A stretch of 64,000 nt of DNA, taken from positions 2,046,001-2,110,000 of the forward strand of contig OW818639.1 in NCBI GenBank assembly GCA_942492795.1, read 5' to 3'. The translations under genes and the position numbers were made by a program. Positions 25,338 to 33,610 of this stretch are shown here, one piece after another; positions within the stretch are counted from its first letter, which is position 1; the number at the start of each line of letters is the position of its first letter. Below the pieces are notes generated by a model, which saw only the letters and a list, made by a program, of their open reading frames with translations, made no database searches and was not told the DNA's origin. The DNA is from RGIG3178 sp942492795. GTDB lineage: Bacteria > Bacillota > Clostridia > Christensenellales > QAND01.

Positions 25338-27309
25338 TGTAGAGATATGACTTTCTTGCGATTCTGCTCTTCTTCCATTTGCGGTGCAGATATGGCATTG
25401 CGTAATAATCCAAACCAAAGGATTTCCCTCCGCCGAACAGTACGGCGATCGCGGCAAAGATCATCCAGAATGTACCAAGATACAGCCCGGTGGTGCAGAC
25501 AAACATCAACTGGAGCACCAAGGAGAACGCGGATGCGGGTGTTGTAAGCAATCCGCCTATCAATGCCAATCCGATGAGTATCTCCGCGACTACAATGAAT
25601 ATCTGCATGCCTACCTGAATCGAATTGTTGGGCAAAACGACGGAGTTGATGAACCGGTCCATCAGCGGTACCTGGAGTTTGAACGCATAATCGCTCAATG
25701 CGGAACCCGACAAATTCTTGCCGCTAACAAATATCGCCCGGAACAATCCCAAAAAATCGATGTTGAACAATGTAACGCCGACAGTTGTACCGGGTGTGCT
25801 TGGGACCACCTGTGTAGCCGAGGTCACCGTTTCGGATATACCAGTGGATGCAGCGTTGAGAATGGTATTGAACCATGAACTTGCCTGGCTGAAGAATACG
25901 GCCAGTTTCGGGGCCACAAGCCAACCCTCAACAATTTTCATAACGCCTTCAAACAACCAAACGGCACCCAGCCAAATGCGCAGAGCCACAAGCAGGAAAC
26001 TGGGCGTTCGGTTGGAAAAGTGTCCGCCGACAAAGCTTCTCCTGTTTCGGATGGTGAATATTTCATGTTTTAGGTAGCCATATACTTTGTTCCAGCCAAG
26101 CACATGGGCAAAGTATAGGATATTGATAAAATGCTTGGAGAGCATCGCCAAGAAGGATGGCAAATTGAACATCCGGTTCGGAAATCCGACTCTCGCGACC
26201 GCATACCGGCCACCGACGCTTATCATGAATCCATGGAAAGACGGTTTATACGCTTCCATCTTTCCTTTGCCTGTTACCGTGCACAGGATATTGTGTGTGA
26301 TCGTGTCCGAACAATGTTCGCAGTTTTCGACGACCTGTGGTACCGGCGATTTTTCCCCTTCGGGTATATAGAACATATTGTCGCCCGCGACAAACGTATT
26401 TTCATCCGTCAGTGCACGCAGATACGGATCCACTTTGATGCGGCCGCGGTTGATGCTCTCATAAACTTGTGCCATCTTTGCGGTGATCTCGGAACTTTCG
26501 ATGCCCGCTGCCCATATGACGGTATCCGTCGATTGGACAAGCCTGACGCCATCCGACTCGGTTTCAATAAAATCAGGGCCGATTGCGATCACTTTGGTTT
26601 TGAGCATCACTTGGACGCCCATCTTTTTCATGCGCTTTTCGACCTTTTGGCTCAGTTTTTCCACAAGCATCGGACAGGCGCGGTCGAGAATATCGATATC
26701 GCGAATCGTGACCAAACTCCGGTCGATCTCAAATTTATCGCAAAGGATGGGTACATATTCTGCCAGCTCCCCTGCCATTTCCACGCCGGTAAAACCTGCT
26801 CCTACAACGTTGAAGTTTAAAAGCTGCTTTTTGCGTTCAATGTCGGTCTCCTTCACAGCCATGCGGAAAGCGTTTAGAATGTGATCTTTCAGTGTGATTG
26901 CGTCCTCATAGGACCAAAGCTTGAAAGCATATTCCGCTGCTCCAGGGGTTCCGAAATAAGTTGGTTTGGATCCCGCGGCCAATACAAGGATGTCATAGGG
27001 ATATGTTTGCTTGTTTCCCTGCACGACTTTTTGTTCTGTGTCAACGGAAACAACCGTATCCAGCTTCACGTCAACATTCCGTCCGGCAAACACCTTTTGT
27101 AAGCTGATGCGAATGCTGTCTTCGTCAACCCGGCCTGCAGCAACCTCATGTAATTCGGTCAGCATGGTATGAAAAGGATTTTTATCAATCAGGGTTATGG
27201 ATGCCTTAACATCCTGTTGCTTTTTAAAGCGCTTCGCAAGTTTTTTCGCAATCAAAATGCCGGAATAACCTGCGCCGATAATCACTATGTTTGTTTTCCT
27301 GTCCATCAT
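25330..27309 (-). CDS. Type-II NADH dehydrogenase fused to a C-terminal membrane domain (Ndh2-like)
   Basis: The protein has 659 residues from the ATG at 27309 (AAGGTGAT upstream). Residues 1 to about 420 are an NDH-2 flavoprotein: the FAD-binding VIIGAGYSGILIAKKLA, the NADH-binding NVVGAGFTGVEMAGELAE, VIWAAGIESS and NTFVAGDN. The remaining 240 residues contain several hydrophobic helices (LRIWLGAVWLFEGVMKIVEG, IFIVVAEILIGLALIGGLL, LVLQLMFVCTTGLYLGTFW), in the manner of DoxX-like proteins. Standard NDH-2 is about 400 residues and peripheral, so this is an integral version. Listeria Ndh2 of the EET locus has the same kind of extension. It would oxidise NADH and reduce a membrane quinone without pumping protons. 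First gene of the operon. Confidence 0.93.
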   Translation of the reverse strand: MMDRKTNIVIIGAGYSGILIAKKLAKRFKKQQDVKASITLIDKNPFHTMLTELHEVAAGRVDEDSIRISLQKVFAGRNVDVKLDTVVSVDTEQKVVQGNKQTYPYDILVLAAGSKPTYFGTPGAAEYAFKLWSYEDAITLKDHILNAFRMAVKETDIERKKQLLNFNVVGAGFTGVEMAGELAEYVPILCDKFEIDRSLVTIRDIDILDRACPMLVEKLSQKVEKRMKKMGVQVMLKTKVIAIGPDFIETESDGVRLVQSTDTVIWAAGIESSEITAKMAQVYESINRGRIKVDPYLRALTDENTFVAGDNMFYIPEGEKSPVPQVVENCEHCSDTITHNILCTVTGKGKMEAYKPSFHGFMISVGGRYAVARVGFPNRMFNLPSFLAMLSKHFINILYFAHVLGWNKVYGYLKHEIFTIRNRRSFVGGHFSNRTPSFLLVALRIWLGAVWLFEGVMKIVEGWLVAPKLAVFFSQASSWFNTILNAASTGISETVTSATQVVPSTPGTTVGVTLFNIDFLGLFRAIFVSGKNLSGSALSDYAFKLQVPLMDRFINSVVLPNNSIQVGMQIFIVVAEILIGLALIGGLLTTPASAFSLVLQLMFVCTTGLYLGTFWMIFAAIAVLFGGGKSFGLDYYAMPYLHRKWKKSRIARKSYLYND

Positions 27310-27435
27310 TATCACCTTACCTCGGTTTTTCTTTGACCTGCCAATTCGATGTAGCCATCGAATGAATTCAATCGTACGCAATCAATTATCGTCAAAATGC
27401 ATTTGCAGGCATTCGACATTATCTTTCATATTTTA

Positions 27436-27451
27436 TGTATCATATGATACA
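27436..27451. promoter_or_regulatory. 16-bp palindromic operator candidate of the EET operon
   Basis: TGTATCATATGATACA is a perfect palindrome whose near edge lies 12 bases downstream of the -10 box, so a bound repressor would block transcription initiation. The binding protein is not identifiable from the window. Confidence 0.6.
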
Positions 27452-27462
27452 CTATGCGTTTA

Positions 27463-27491
27463 AATTTACCATATCCGCCTTGCTATGTCAA
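27463..27491 (-). promoter_or_regulatory. Promoter of the EET operon
   Basis: On the minus strand a perfect TTGACA (27486-27491) and TAAATT (27463-27468) are spaced by 17 bases, with a TGG extension before the -10. Transcription would start near 27456, giving a leader of about 145 bases before the ndh2-like start. Confidence 0.65.
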
Positions 27492-27727
27492 TTGCCGGAT
27501 GACTTCTATGATCGGATTAATCTCAGCATGCTAGCCTTATTCCAGCGACAACCTTTTATCGATATCATAGTCTGTCCAAAACATCAAAAAGACACCAACG
27601 TTTAAATATTTGTTTGGTATAATCAGTGTTTCCAATGGGGTGAATGCGTAGGCGGGAGACTTATAATAGTCGACCGTATGTTGACCCCGTATCTGAAACG
27701 GACGTTCGGCCAATGAGTTTGAAAAAT

Positions 27728-27773
27728 TTGTAATTTATTTCTTAATCAATAAGAAATACTTTTGTAATTTATT
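27728..27773. repeat. Direct repeats flanking an inverted repeat, upstream of gene 27877
   Basis: TTGTAATTTATT occurs at 27728-27739 and 27762-27773. Between them ATTTCTTA (27737-27744) and TAAGAAAT (27750-27757) form a perfect inverted repeat. The block abuts the extended -10 TGCTATACT, so it may be an operator. Confidence 0.55.
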
Positions 27774-27876
27774 GACATGTGCTATACTCTGCGTATGGTT
27801 CATTCACTGCCGGCTGATAATGCTGTTTGGTAAACGAGAATGAACACAGACAATCATTGGGGGTGACCACGACAGG

Positions 27877-28290
27877 ATGGAGACCATAAAGACAAAAACC
27901 GCTGTAATGATATTTGTCGGATATATACTGATTGCGGTTGCAATCATCGGTTTTGCACTGAATATCAGGCATAGTATCTCTGCCGCACTTCCCTTGCCCA
28001 GCGGCAGTCCGACGCCCTCCAAAACGGACACTGCTTCCGGTGCGACAGTTGCCGCATCCACGGGAACCGGCGTTGACACCACGTCAAGCGCCACCGTTAC
28101 GACGGGTGCAATCGCCCGTCCTGATGTTGTATCCAGTGCCACAGTCAAGGCGACCGCAAGTACGCAACCTGACGTAACGTCCAGCGCCACGGTCAAAGCA
28201 ACCAAAAGCCCAAGTCCCAATACCACACCCGGCACTACCGTCAGACCTTCTCCCGGTCCGACTCCTGAAGAGGAAGAGGACGATGACTAG
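27877..28290 (+). CDS. Small single-pass membrane protein with a Ser/Thr/Pro-rich repeat tail
   Basis: The protein has 137 residues. A charged N-terminus (METIKTKT) precedes one hydrophobic helix (about 9-29). After it comes a low-complexity exterior tail in which a unit like SSATVKAT recurs with PDV/QPDVT spacers. The end is acidic (EEEEDDD). It resembles linker or stalk segments of surface proteins and has no recognisable domain. It is divergent from the EET operon and has its own terminator. The coding potential is supported by a GGGGGTGA site and codon-phased repeats; function is unknown. Confidence 0.6.
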   Translation: METIKTKTAVMIFVGYILIAVAIIGFALNIRHSISAALPLPSGSPTPSKTDTASGATVAASTGTGVDTTSSATVTTGAIARPDVVSSATVKATASTQPDVTSSATVKATKSPSPNTTPGTTVRPSPGPTPEEEEDDD

Positions 28291-28315
28291 ATTTTACACG
28301 GATAACCATTAAGCC

Positions 28316-28360
28316 AAGACTCCGAGACTGTGCGCGCAAGCAGGTTTCGGAGTCTTTATT
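28316..28360 (+). terminator. Terminator of gene 27877
   Basis: AAGACTCCGA pairs with TCGGAGTCTT across a 21-base loop that can itself fold (TGCGCGCA), followed by TATTC; it lies 26 bases after the stop codon. Confidence 0.7.
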
Positions 28361-28547
28361 CTATCTTGACCGTCGCTTTCATGTAGCTTGATTGAATATC
28401 AAGTCAGATAGGCGACAATCATTATAACCTGTGATTGGTTGAGCTTAACCTCATACTATTCATTATATTGATAATGTAGGATAAACATGTTAGGCTTTTT
28501 ATATATGGAGAGCGTGAGACTATCTTTAATGAAAAGGGGTAAATGAA

Positions 28548-28928
28548 ATGGCGAAATATATTGATGGATTTGTGCTTGTCGTGCCTAAAGGCAAGGAAGA
28601 TGATTACAAGAAAATGGCGGAAGAGGGCCGGGATGCATGGATGAAGCATGGTGCGCTTGAGTACTTTGAATGTAAAGGTGACAATCTCAAACCGCAGGAA
28701 ATGGGCGAGGAAAAATCACGAGCTTTTCCTGAAATGGCAGGGGCAAAAATTGATGAAAACGTATGGTTTTCTTTTATTGTTTTTAACTCAAAGCAACACC
28801 GCGATGAAGTGAATAAAAAAGTGATGGATGAAATGGATGAAAAGTATAAGGACCAAAGTGATTTTTCAGTGCCGTTTGATATGAAGAGAATGGCATACGG
28901 AGGATTTGAGGTAGCAGTTGAAGGTTGA
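28548..28928 (+). CDS. DUF1428-family protein
   Basis: The protein has 126 residues starting MAKYIDGFVLVVPKGKEDDY, with AAAAGGGG upstream. It is soluble and follows the DUF1428 pattern closely: GRDAWMKHGALEYFEC, FPEMAGAKIDENVWFSFIVF, RDEVNKKVMDEMD and PFDMKRMAYGGF near the end. The fold is a dimeric alpha/beta barrel-like (ferredoxin-like) domain; the biological role is not known. It is a single-gene unit with a terminator directly behind it, just before the convergent tRNA-Ala. Confidence 0.92.
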   Translation: MAKYIDGFVLVVPKGKEDDYKKMAEEGRDAWMKHGALEYFECKGDNLKPQEMGEEKSRAFPEMAGAKIDENVWFSFIVFNSKQHRDEVNKKVMDEMDEKYKDQSDFSVPFDMKRMAYGGFEVAVEG

Positions 28929-28942
28929 AAGTTACACCCAAC

Positions 28943-28972
28943 AAAAAAGGGACTCTTTTGAGCCCTTTTTTT
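28943..28972 (+). terminator. Terminator of the DUF1428 gene
   Basis: AAAAAAGGG and CCCTTTTTT flank a loop containing CTC-TTTT-GAG, followed by T residues. The inverse reading may also end tRNA-Ala transcription. Confidence 0.75.
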
Positions 28973-28975
28973 GCT

Positions 28976-29051
28976 TGGTGGAGACGAGGAGGGTCGAACT
29001 CCTTACCTCTTGAATGCCATTCAAGCGCTCTACCAGTTGAGCTACGCCCCC
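28976..29051 (-). tRNA. tRNA-Ala (anticodon GGC)
   Basis: The 76-base cloverleaf starts GGGGGCG and pairs with CGTCTCC through two G-U pairs, including the G3-U70 identity pair of alanine tRNAs. The D arm (GCTC/GAGC), anticodon arm (CTTGA/TCAAG with loop ATGGCAT) and T arm (AGGAG/CTCCT with TTCGACC) are complete. The 3' CCA is encoded. Confidence 0.96.
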
Positions 29052-29284
29052 AAAACGCTTTTATAGGATAGCATAGCACTTACTTTTTGTAAATAGGCGT
29101 ATTGATTAAATCTAATGCAATTCATTGTAAAGCAGCATACATATCGTATCGTTTTTCCAATTCAAATGTTTGAAAGCCCTTTATGCCGTTTATTGAAGAA
29201 GCCACTTTTTTATGATACATTGAATTGGCTGAACTTTGCTACATACCCAAAAATATAGATGCTTGAACGGATGGATTGGAACGT

Positions 29285-30280
29285 ATGAAACGTGTCGTGC
29301 TCGCATGTTTGATCATAGCGTTGATTGTCTCCGGTTTGACCGGTTGTTCGCAGAAACCAATAAACGGTGAAAACTTCGCTATGGATACCTATAACACGAT
29401 TACCATTTACAACAAAGCCGATGAGGCCGCTATGCAGCGCAGTTTTGCTCTTTTGGACGATTACGATAAACTATGGTCTGCCCAGCGCAAAGACAGCCTT
29501 GTTTCGGTACTCAACAATACCGGATCGTCAACACTTTCCGGTGATTCTGCTGAATTGATGCAAACGGCAATAGCGTATGCAGCCCAAACGGACGGGGCAT
29601 TTGATCCTTCTATTTATCCTGTCACTTCCCTTTGGCATATCACCACCCGGACAACTGCGGATCCCTTGCCTTCCGATAAAGCGTTAAAAGCTGCATGTAC
29701 TCTTGTGAACTACAAGAACATCGGAATAACCACAGCCGAATCGGACATATCCGTCTCCTTAAAACCCGGAATGGGATTGGATTTTGGTGCTATTGCCAAG
29801 GGGTTTGCCGGTGACAAACTGAAAGCTTATCTATTGTCCAACGGCGTCAGGGACGCCATCATCAACCTGGGCGGCAACGTATGCTTGGTTGGCAGCAAAA
29901 CCCGCTCTGTAGGCCTTCAGGACCCTCGTGCAGAGGGTATATTCGGCAAGCTCAGCGTCAGTGATGTTCATGTCATAACAAGCGGCGATTACCAGAGGTA
30001 TATCATCGTTGACGGGAACCGGATCCATCATATCTTTGATCCAAAAACGGGATATAGTGTTCATAACGGTCTTTCGAGTGTGACCATCATCGGCAAAAGC
30101 GGAGCCCAATGCGACGCACTTTCCACCGCCGTATACGTGTTGGGTGTAGAGAAAGGCATGGCTTTGGCACAAACGCAGGGTGTGGATGCCGTGCTTGTCA
30201 CCGAGGATGGCAAAATATATCTGACGGAGGGCGCAAAAAAGGTGTTTACGATTGTAAACACAGCGTATCGCATACAATGA
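29285..30280 (+). CDS. Second ApbE-family FAD:protein FMN transferase, lipoprotein
   Basis: The protein has 331 residues from the ATG at 29285; an in-frame TTG nine bases earlier is less likely. The signal peptide ends in the lipobox LTGC (Cys21). Key motifs are MDTYNTITIYNK, the flavin-site GLDFGAIAKGFAGDKL, INLGGNVCLVG, HHIFDPKTGYS and the metal-binding QCDALSTAVYVLG. It is only distantly similar to the ApbE at 21070, so it is not a recent duplicate. Its stop overlaps the start of the Gx-transporter gene (ATGA), a pairing common in Firmicutes. The substrate could be the lipoprotein at 22179 or another flavoprotein outside the window. Confidence 0.94.
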   Translation: MKRVVLACLIIALIVSGLTGCSQKPINGENFAMDTYNTITIYNKADEAAMQRSFALLDDYDKLWSAQRKDSLVSVLNNTGSSTLSGDSAELMQTAIAYAAQTDGAFDPSIYPVTSLWHITTRTTADPLPSDKALKAACTLVNYKNIGITTAESDISVSLKPGMGLDFGAIAKGFAGDKLKAYLLSNGVRDAIINLGGNVCLVGSKTRSVGLQDPRAEGIFGKLSVSDVHVITSGDYQRYIIVDGNRIHHIFDPKTGYSVHNGLSSVTIIGKSGAQCDALSTAVYVLGVEKGMALAQTQGVDAVLVTEDGKIYLTEGAKKVFTIVNTAYRIQ

Positions 30281-30789
30281 CGCACATTGATATCAAACGG
30301 CTGACTACACTCAGCATGCTCGTTGCGATGGCTTCGGCTGTGCATATGCTGGAATATTTCCTTATGCCGCTGCTCCCGGCTCTACCCGGCGCAAAGCTCG
30401 GCTTGGCGAACGCTTTTACGCTATATGCCCTGATGCACCTGAATGCAAAGGATGCTCTAACGATCGGCATACTTCGATGCCTGATCGGACTGCTTATCAC
30501 AGGAGCTGTTACCGGCTTTTTGTATTCGATCGCAGGTGCGGTCATAAGCTTTCTGGGTATGGCTCTTTTTAAACGATTCCGCTTTTCCGAATATGCCATC
30601 AGCATCATGGGAGCCCTTTGCCATAACACCGCCCAACTGGGCGTCGGCATACTGTTGACCAAAACCGTAGCGTTGATCGTCTATTGGCCATGGCTCATCC
30701 TGTTTGCGCTCCCGACTGGCTTTTTTATCGCGTTGTTGGATCGTTTGTGTTATCGTGCGATCCAGAGGGGGATTCAGCATGAACGATGA
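30277..30789 (+). CDS. Gx transporter family membrane protein (Hpre_diP_synt_I; EetB-like)
   Basis: The protein has 170 residues and about five hydrophobic helices, starting at the ATG in the ATGA overlap with apbE; the longer frame upstream lies inside apbE. The segments LSMLVAMASAVHMLEYFLMPLLPALPGAKLGLANAFTLYAL and ALCHNTAQLGVG are typical of the family once named heptaprenyl diphosphate synthase component I, now thought to be an ECF-S-like membrane protein. I believe EetB of EET loci belongs to this type, but could not check. A role in flavin or quinone-precursor handling alongside the neighbouring ApbE is plausible. It overlaps tadA by 11 bases. Confidence 0.85.
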   Translation: MTHIDIKRLTTLSMLVAMASAVHMLEYFLMPLLPALPGAKLGLANAFTLYALMHLNAKDALTIGILRCLIGLLITGAVTGFLYSIAGAVISFLGMALFKRFRFSEYAISIMGALCHNTAQLGVGILLTKTVALIVYWPWLILFALPTGFFIALLDRLCYRAIQRGIQHER

Positions 30790-31243
30790 ATTCTTCATGT
30801 CCAAAGCCATTCTGCAGGCAAATTTGGCGGCTCGTAAGGGAGAAGTCCCCATAGGAGCCGTGATCGTCAAAGACGATACAATCATAGCAAGAGCACATAA
30901 CCTGCGGGAAAGCCGAAACGATCCCACAGCTCACGCGGAAATACTGGCAATGCAAAAAGCCGCCAAGAAGCTTGGCGGTTGGCGGCTTAGCGGCTGTACG
31001 ATGTATGTCACATTGGAGCCCTGCCCGATGTGTGCCGGTGCTCTGATCAATGCGCGCATGGATGAAGTCGTATACGGTGCCTCCGATCCGAAAGCCGGTT
31101 GCTGCGGTACACTTTACAATCTGCCGCAGGATATCCGCTTCAACCACCGGTTAAAAGTTACTGCGGGTGTTCTTGCGGATCAGTGCGCACAGCTGCTATC
31201 CGATTTCTTCAGACAGCGAAGGCAAAAACAGACAGAACTTTGA
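30779..31243 (+). CDS. tadA: tRNA-specific adenosine deaminase
   Basis: The enzyme (154 residues, ATG at 30779, AGAGGGGG upstream) converts A34 to inosine in tRNA-Arg(ACG). The deaminase zinc site is complete: TAHAEILAM with the catalytic Glu and the PCxxC motif EPCPMCAGALINAR. GEVPIGAVIV and YGASDPKAGCCGTLYNL are also standard for TadA. It overlaps the Gx-transporter gene, so it is carried on that operon, which probably has no functional meaning. A strong terminator follows. Confidence 0.96.
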   Translation: MNDEFFMSKAILQANLAARKGEVPIGAVIVKDDTIIARAHNLRESRNDPTAHAEILAMQKAAKKLGGWRLSGCTMYVTLEPCPMCAGALINARMDEVVYGASDPKAGCCGTLYNLPQDIRFNHRLKVTAGVLADQCAQLLSDFFRQRRQKQTEL

Positions 31244-31290
31244 TCTGTCTGACTGCCTCGCGTTGCGCAACCAGCCATCGTTTCATACAA

Positions 31291-31320
31291 ATAAAAAAGG
31301 ACGGTTTATCCGTCCTTTTA
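31291..31320. terminator. Bidirectional terminator between tadA and the hydratase gene
   Basis: AAAAGGACGG and CCGTCCTTTT form a perfect 10-bp stem with loop TTTAT between convergent genes; A and T tracts flank it on the two sides. Confidence 0.88.
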
Positions 31321-31333
31321 TTGTGCTTGGAAT

Positions 31334-33535
31334 TTACTCTTTCAACGCTGCTGCCTTGTTTTGCTCGGCGTAGTAGTTCATCAAACAGCCAGCGGCAATG
31401 ATGCTTCTGTCAGCCTCCGTTAGGCCCGGAAGTTTGAGCGTCAGCGGAACAGTCTTATCCGACTGAACCAATGTAGCGGGTATCAACTCTTCCCCTCTGA
31501 GCAATGCGTCCCGGATACCGCGGATTTGTACCACATCTCCCGGTCTCATGTTGTAGGACGCAGCATTGTCAAGTTCAAACGGCAACATGCCCCAGTTGAT
31601 GACATTCGCTCTATAGCGGCGCGTTGCGTATTCCGATGCGATGTTGGCAAGCCCACCCAGCACACGCTGGCAGGATGCCGCCTGTTCACGCGCCGAACCG
31701 TCCCCCGGCATAATGGCAAAGACGATGGTTCCCAAACCCGGTGCGTCGGGATCCTTTTTGCGACGTTCCATTTCCTTTGCAAACACCGCCTTGGCACGCC
31801 CGACGTAGCCGGGATCTTTGCGGGAAAGCGCAAACTCCGCCAAACGCTGCGGATTGCTGCGATAGCTGGAAGTTTCGCCGGACGGGATGAGTTCGTCGGT
31901 CGTGGTAACGGGGTCGTAGATGGCGCTTGCAACGGTAAGATCGAGGTTTTGCGTAAGCGGGATCATCTCCGGCCAATCGGTGATATTGGGACCCATGACA
32001 AGTGCATGCTCCGGTTTGGGCTTACCGATGCCTTGATACACGCGGCTCTGGTAGGGCAGCGCATTGAATGTATAGTCGTCATATTCCGGCTCAGCAGGAG
32101 GATTGTCGAGTTCCGTAGCGGCGGTGAGCCTGCCGCCGTTTTGTGCGGTTGCGGCGATGGAGCGTGCGTCCATCAACGCTACATAAGCGATCTGCCCGTC
32201 GCCGGGATTACTCCCTTCTCGGTTGGGGAAGTTGCGTGTGGTATGGCGGATCGAAAGCCCGCCGTTTTGCGGTACATCGCCGGCGCCGAAACATGGCCCG
32301 CAGAATGCCGTGCGCATGATGACGCCCTTTTCAAGCAGTTCATCGGTGATGCCTTTTTTAGAAAGCGCCATCGCCATCGGAATGCTTGCTGGGTATACGG
32401 ACAACGAAAATCCGGTTGTTCCAAGAGCGTCCTTTGTCAGTATCTCGTTTACGCGCAAGACGTTTTGATACAATCCGCCGGAACATCCGGCCACGATTGC
32501 CTGATCGGTATAAAGCTCGCCGTTGCGGACTTTATCCATCAGCGTTACCTGCTGCTGTTTTTCCGTTTGCTTGGCAATATCCGCATCGCATTTTGCCAAA
32601 ATATCCTGCAGGTTTTCCTTAAGCTCACGGATGGTAAATGCGTTGCTGGGATGGAACGGCAATGCGATCATCGGCTCCACTTTGTCAAGGTCAATATGCA
32701 CCAGACTGTTGTAAACAGTGTCCTGTTTTGGCGACAAAGGCGCATATTCCGCTTGCCTGCCATGGTTGCTCAGATAGCGTTTTACGGTATCATCCGTTTC
32801 CCAGATACTGGATAAGCAGGCACTTTCCGTTGTCATAACGTCGATGCCAAGGCGGAAGTCCATCGACAGATTCTTAATGCCGGGTCCAAAGAATTCCAAT
32901 ACTTTATTCTTTACAAAGCCGATGTCGAATACCTTCTGTATCAGCGCGAGCGCGACATCCTGCGGACCGACGCCCGGTTTCGGCTTTCCGGTAAGGTAAA
33001 CACCAACGATATCCGGATACGGAAGATCGTATGTACGCCCCAGCAGCTGGTTGGCAAGCTCCGGACCGCCTTCACCTATGCCCATTGTACCCAATGCGCC
33101 ATAGCGGGTATGACTGTCCGAGGCAAGTATCATTTTTGAGCATCCGGCATGCATTTCACGTATGTATTGATGAATAACCGCCATATGGGCAGGCACAAAT
33201 TCGCCGCCGTATTTGATGGCTGCCGACAACCCGAAACGATGGTCATCTTCGTTGATGGTGCCTCCGACAGCTTTGAGGCTGTTGTGGCAATTGGTCAGCA
33301 CATAGGGCATACGGAACGTTTCCATGCCAGAAAACCGCGCGGTCTGGACGATGCCGACATAGGTGATGTCATGCGAAGCCAAGGCGTCGAATGTGAGATG
33401 CAGATTTTTATTGTCCGCACCTTTGTGATGCGCCATCAGGATGCTATGCGCCATCGTTCCTTCGGTGTGGGCGGCTTCGGCTTTGACGACTTCCCCGTTT
33501 CTGACACAGGACGGTCCCTTATACAAAGTTATCAT
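31334..33535 (-). CDS. Aconitase-family hydratase (YbhJ-like)
   Basis: The protein has 733 residues from the ATG at 33535; a GTG nine bases earlier is possible. It has the aconitase layout. The N-terminal part carries LASDSHTRYGALGTMGIGEGG. The [4Fe-4S] ligand regions are VAGCSGGLYQ and TAFCGPCFGAGDVP, followed by TTRNFPNREGSNPGDGQIAYVALMDARSIAATA. The swivel domain includes GDGSAREQAA. Its overall pattern is closer to E. coli YbhJ and the uncharacterised hydratases than to AcnA. No other TCA gene is nearby, so the substrate (citrate/isocitrate, a homologue or another hydroxy acid) is open. Confidence 0.88.
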   Translation of the reverse strand: MITLYKGPSCVRNGEVVKAEAAHTEGTMAHSILMAHHKGADNKNLHLTFDALASHDITYVGIVQTARFSGMETFRMPYVLTNCHNSLKAVGGTINEDDHRFGLSAAIKYGGEFVPAHMAVIHQYIREMHAGCSKMILASDSHTRYGALGTMGIGEGGPELANQLLGRTYDLPYPDIVGVYLTGKPKPGVGPQDVALALIQKVFDIGFVKNKVLEFFGPGIKNLSMDFRLGIDVMTTESACLSSIWETDDTVKRYLSNHGRQAEYAPLSPKQDTVYNSLVHIDLDKVEPMIALPFHPSNAFTIRELKENLQDILAKCDADIAKQTEKQQQVTLMDKVRNGELYTDQAIVAGCSGGLYQNVLRVNEILTKDALGTTGFSLSVYPASIPMAMALSKKGITDELLEKGVIMRTAFCGPCFGAGDVPQNGGLSIRHTTRNFPNREGSNPGDGQIAYVALMDARSIAATAQNGGRLTAATELDNPPAEPEYDDYTFNALPYQSRVYQGIGKPKPEHALVMGPNITDWPEMIPLTQNLDLTVASAIYDPVTTTDELIPSGETSSYRSNPQRLAEFALSRKDPGYVGRAKAVFAKEMERRKKDPDAPGLGTIVFAIMPGDGSAREQAASCQRVLGGLANIASEYATRRYRANVINWGMLPFELDNAASYNMRPGDVVQIRGIRDALLRGEELIPATLVQSDKTVPLTLKLPGLTEADRSIIAAGCLMNYYAEQNKAAALKE

Positions 33536-33610
33536 CGTACTCACTCACCTCAATAGAATTTGAAAATGTGTTGTTTCAATTATACGCGAAACGCTTAAGC
33601 TTGCCTAGCG

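Larger units (their letters stand above)
27310..27876. other. Divergent regulatory region between the EET operon and a small membrane protein gene
   Basis: The 567 bases hold the EET promoter and palindrome (27436-27491), and on the plus side a TGG-extended TATAAT (27618-27623) with no gene close behind it. There is also a pair of direct repeats flanking an inverted repeat (27728-27773) and a TGC-extended TATACT (27783-27788) upstream of the gene at 27877. Confidence 0.6.

Noticed and set aside
27618..27623. A TGG-extended TATAAT pointing right
   Set aside because: No gene, terminator or structured RNA follows within 200 bases, so a promoter cannot be supported.
31526..32815. A 429-codon plus-strand frame
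   Set aside because: It is antisense to the aconitase-family hydratase, whose motifs are unambiguous; the frame has no ribosome site or recognisable domain.
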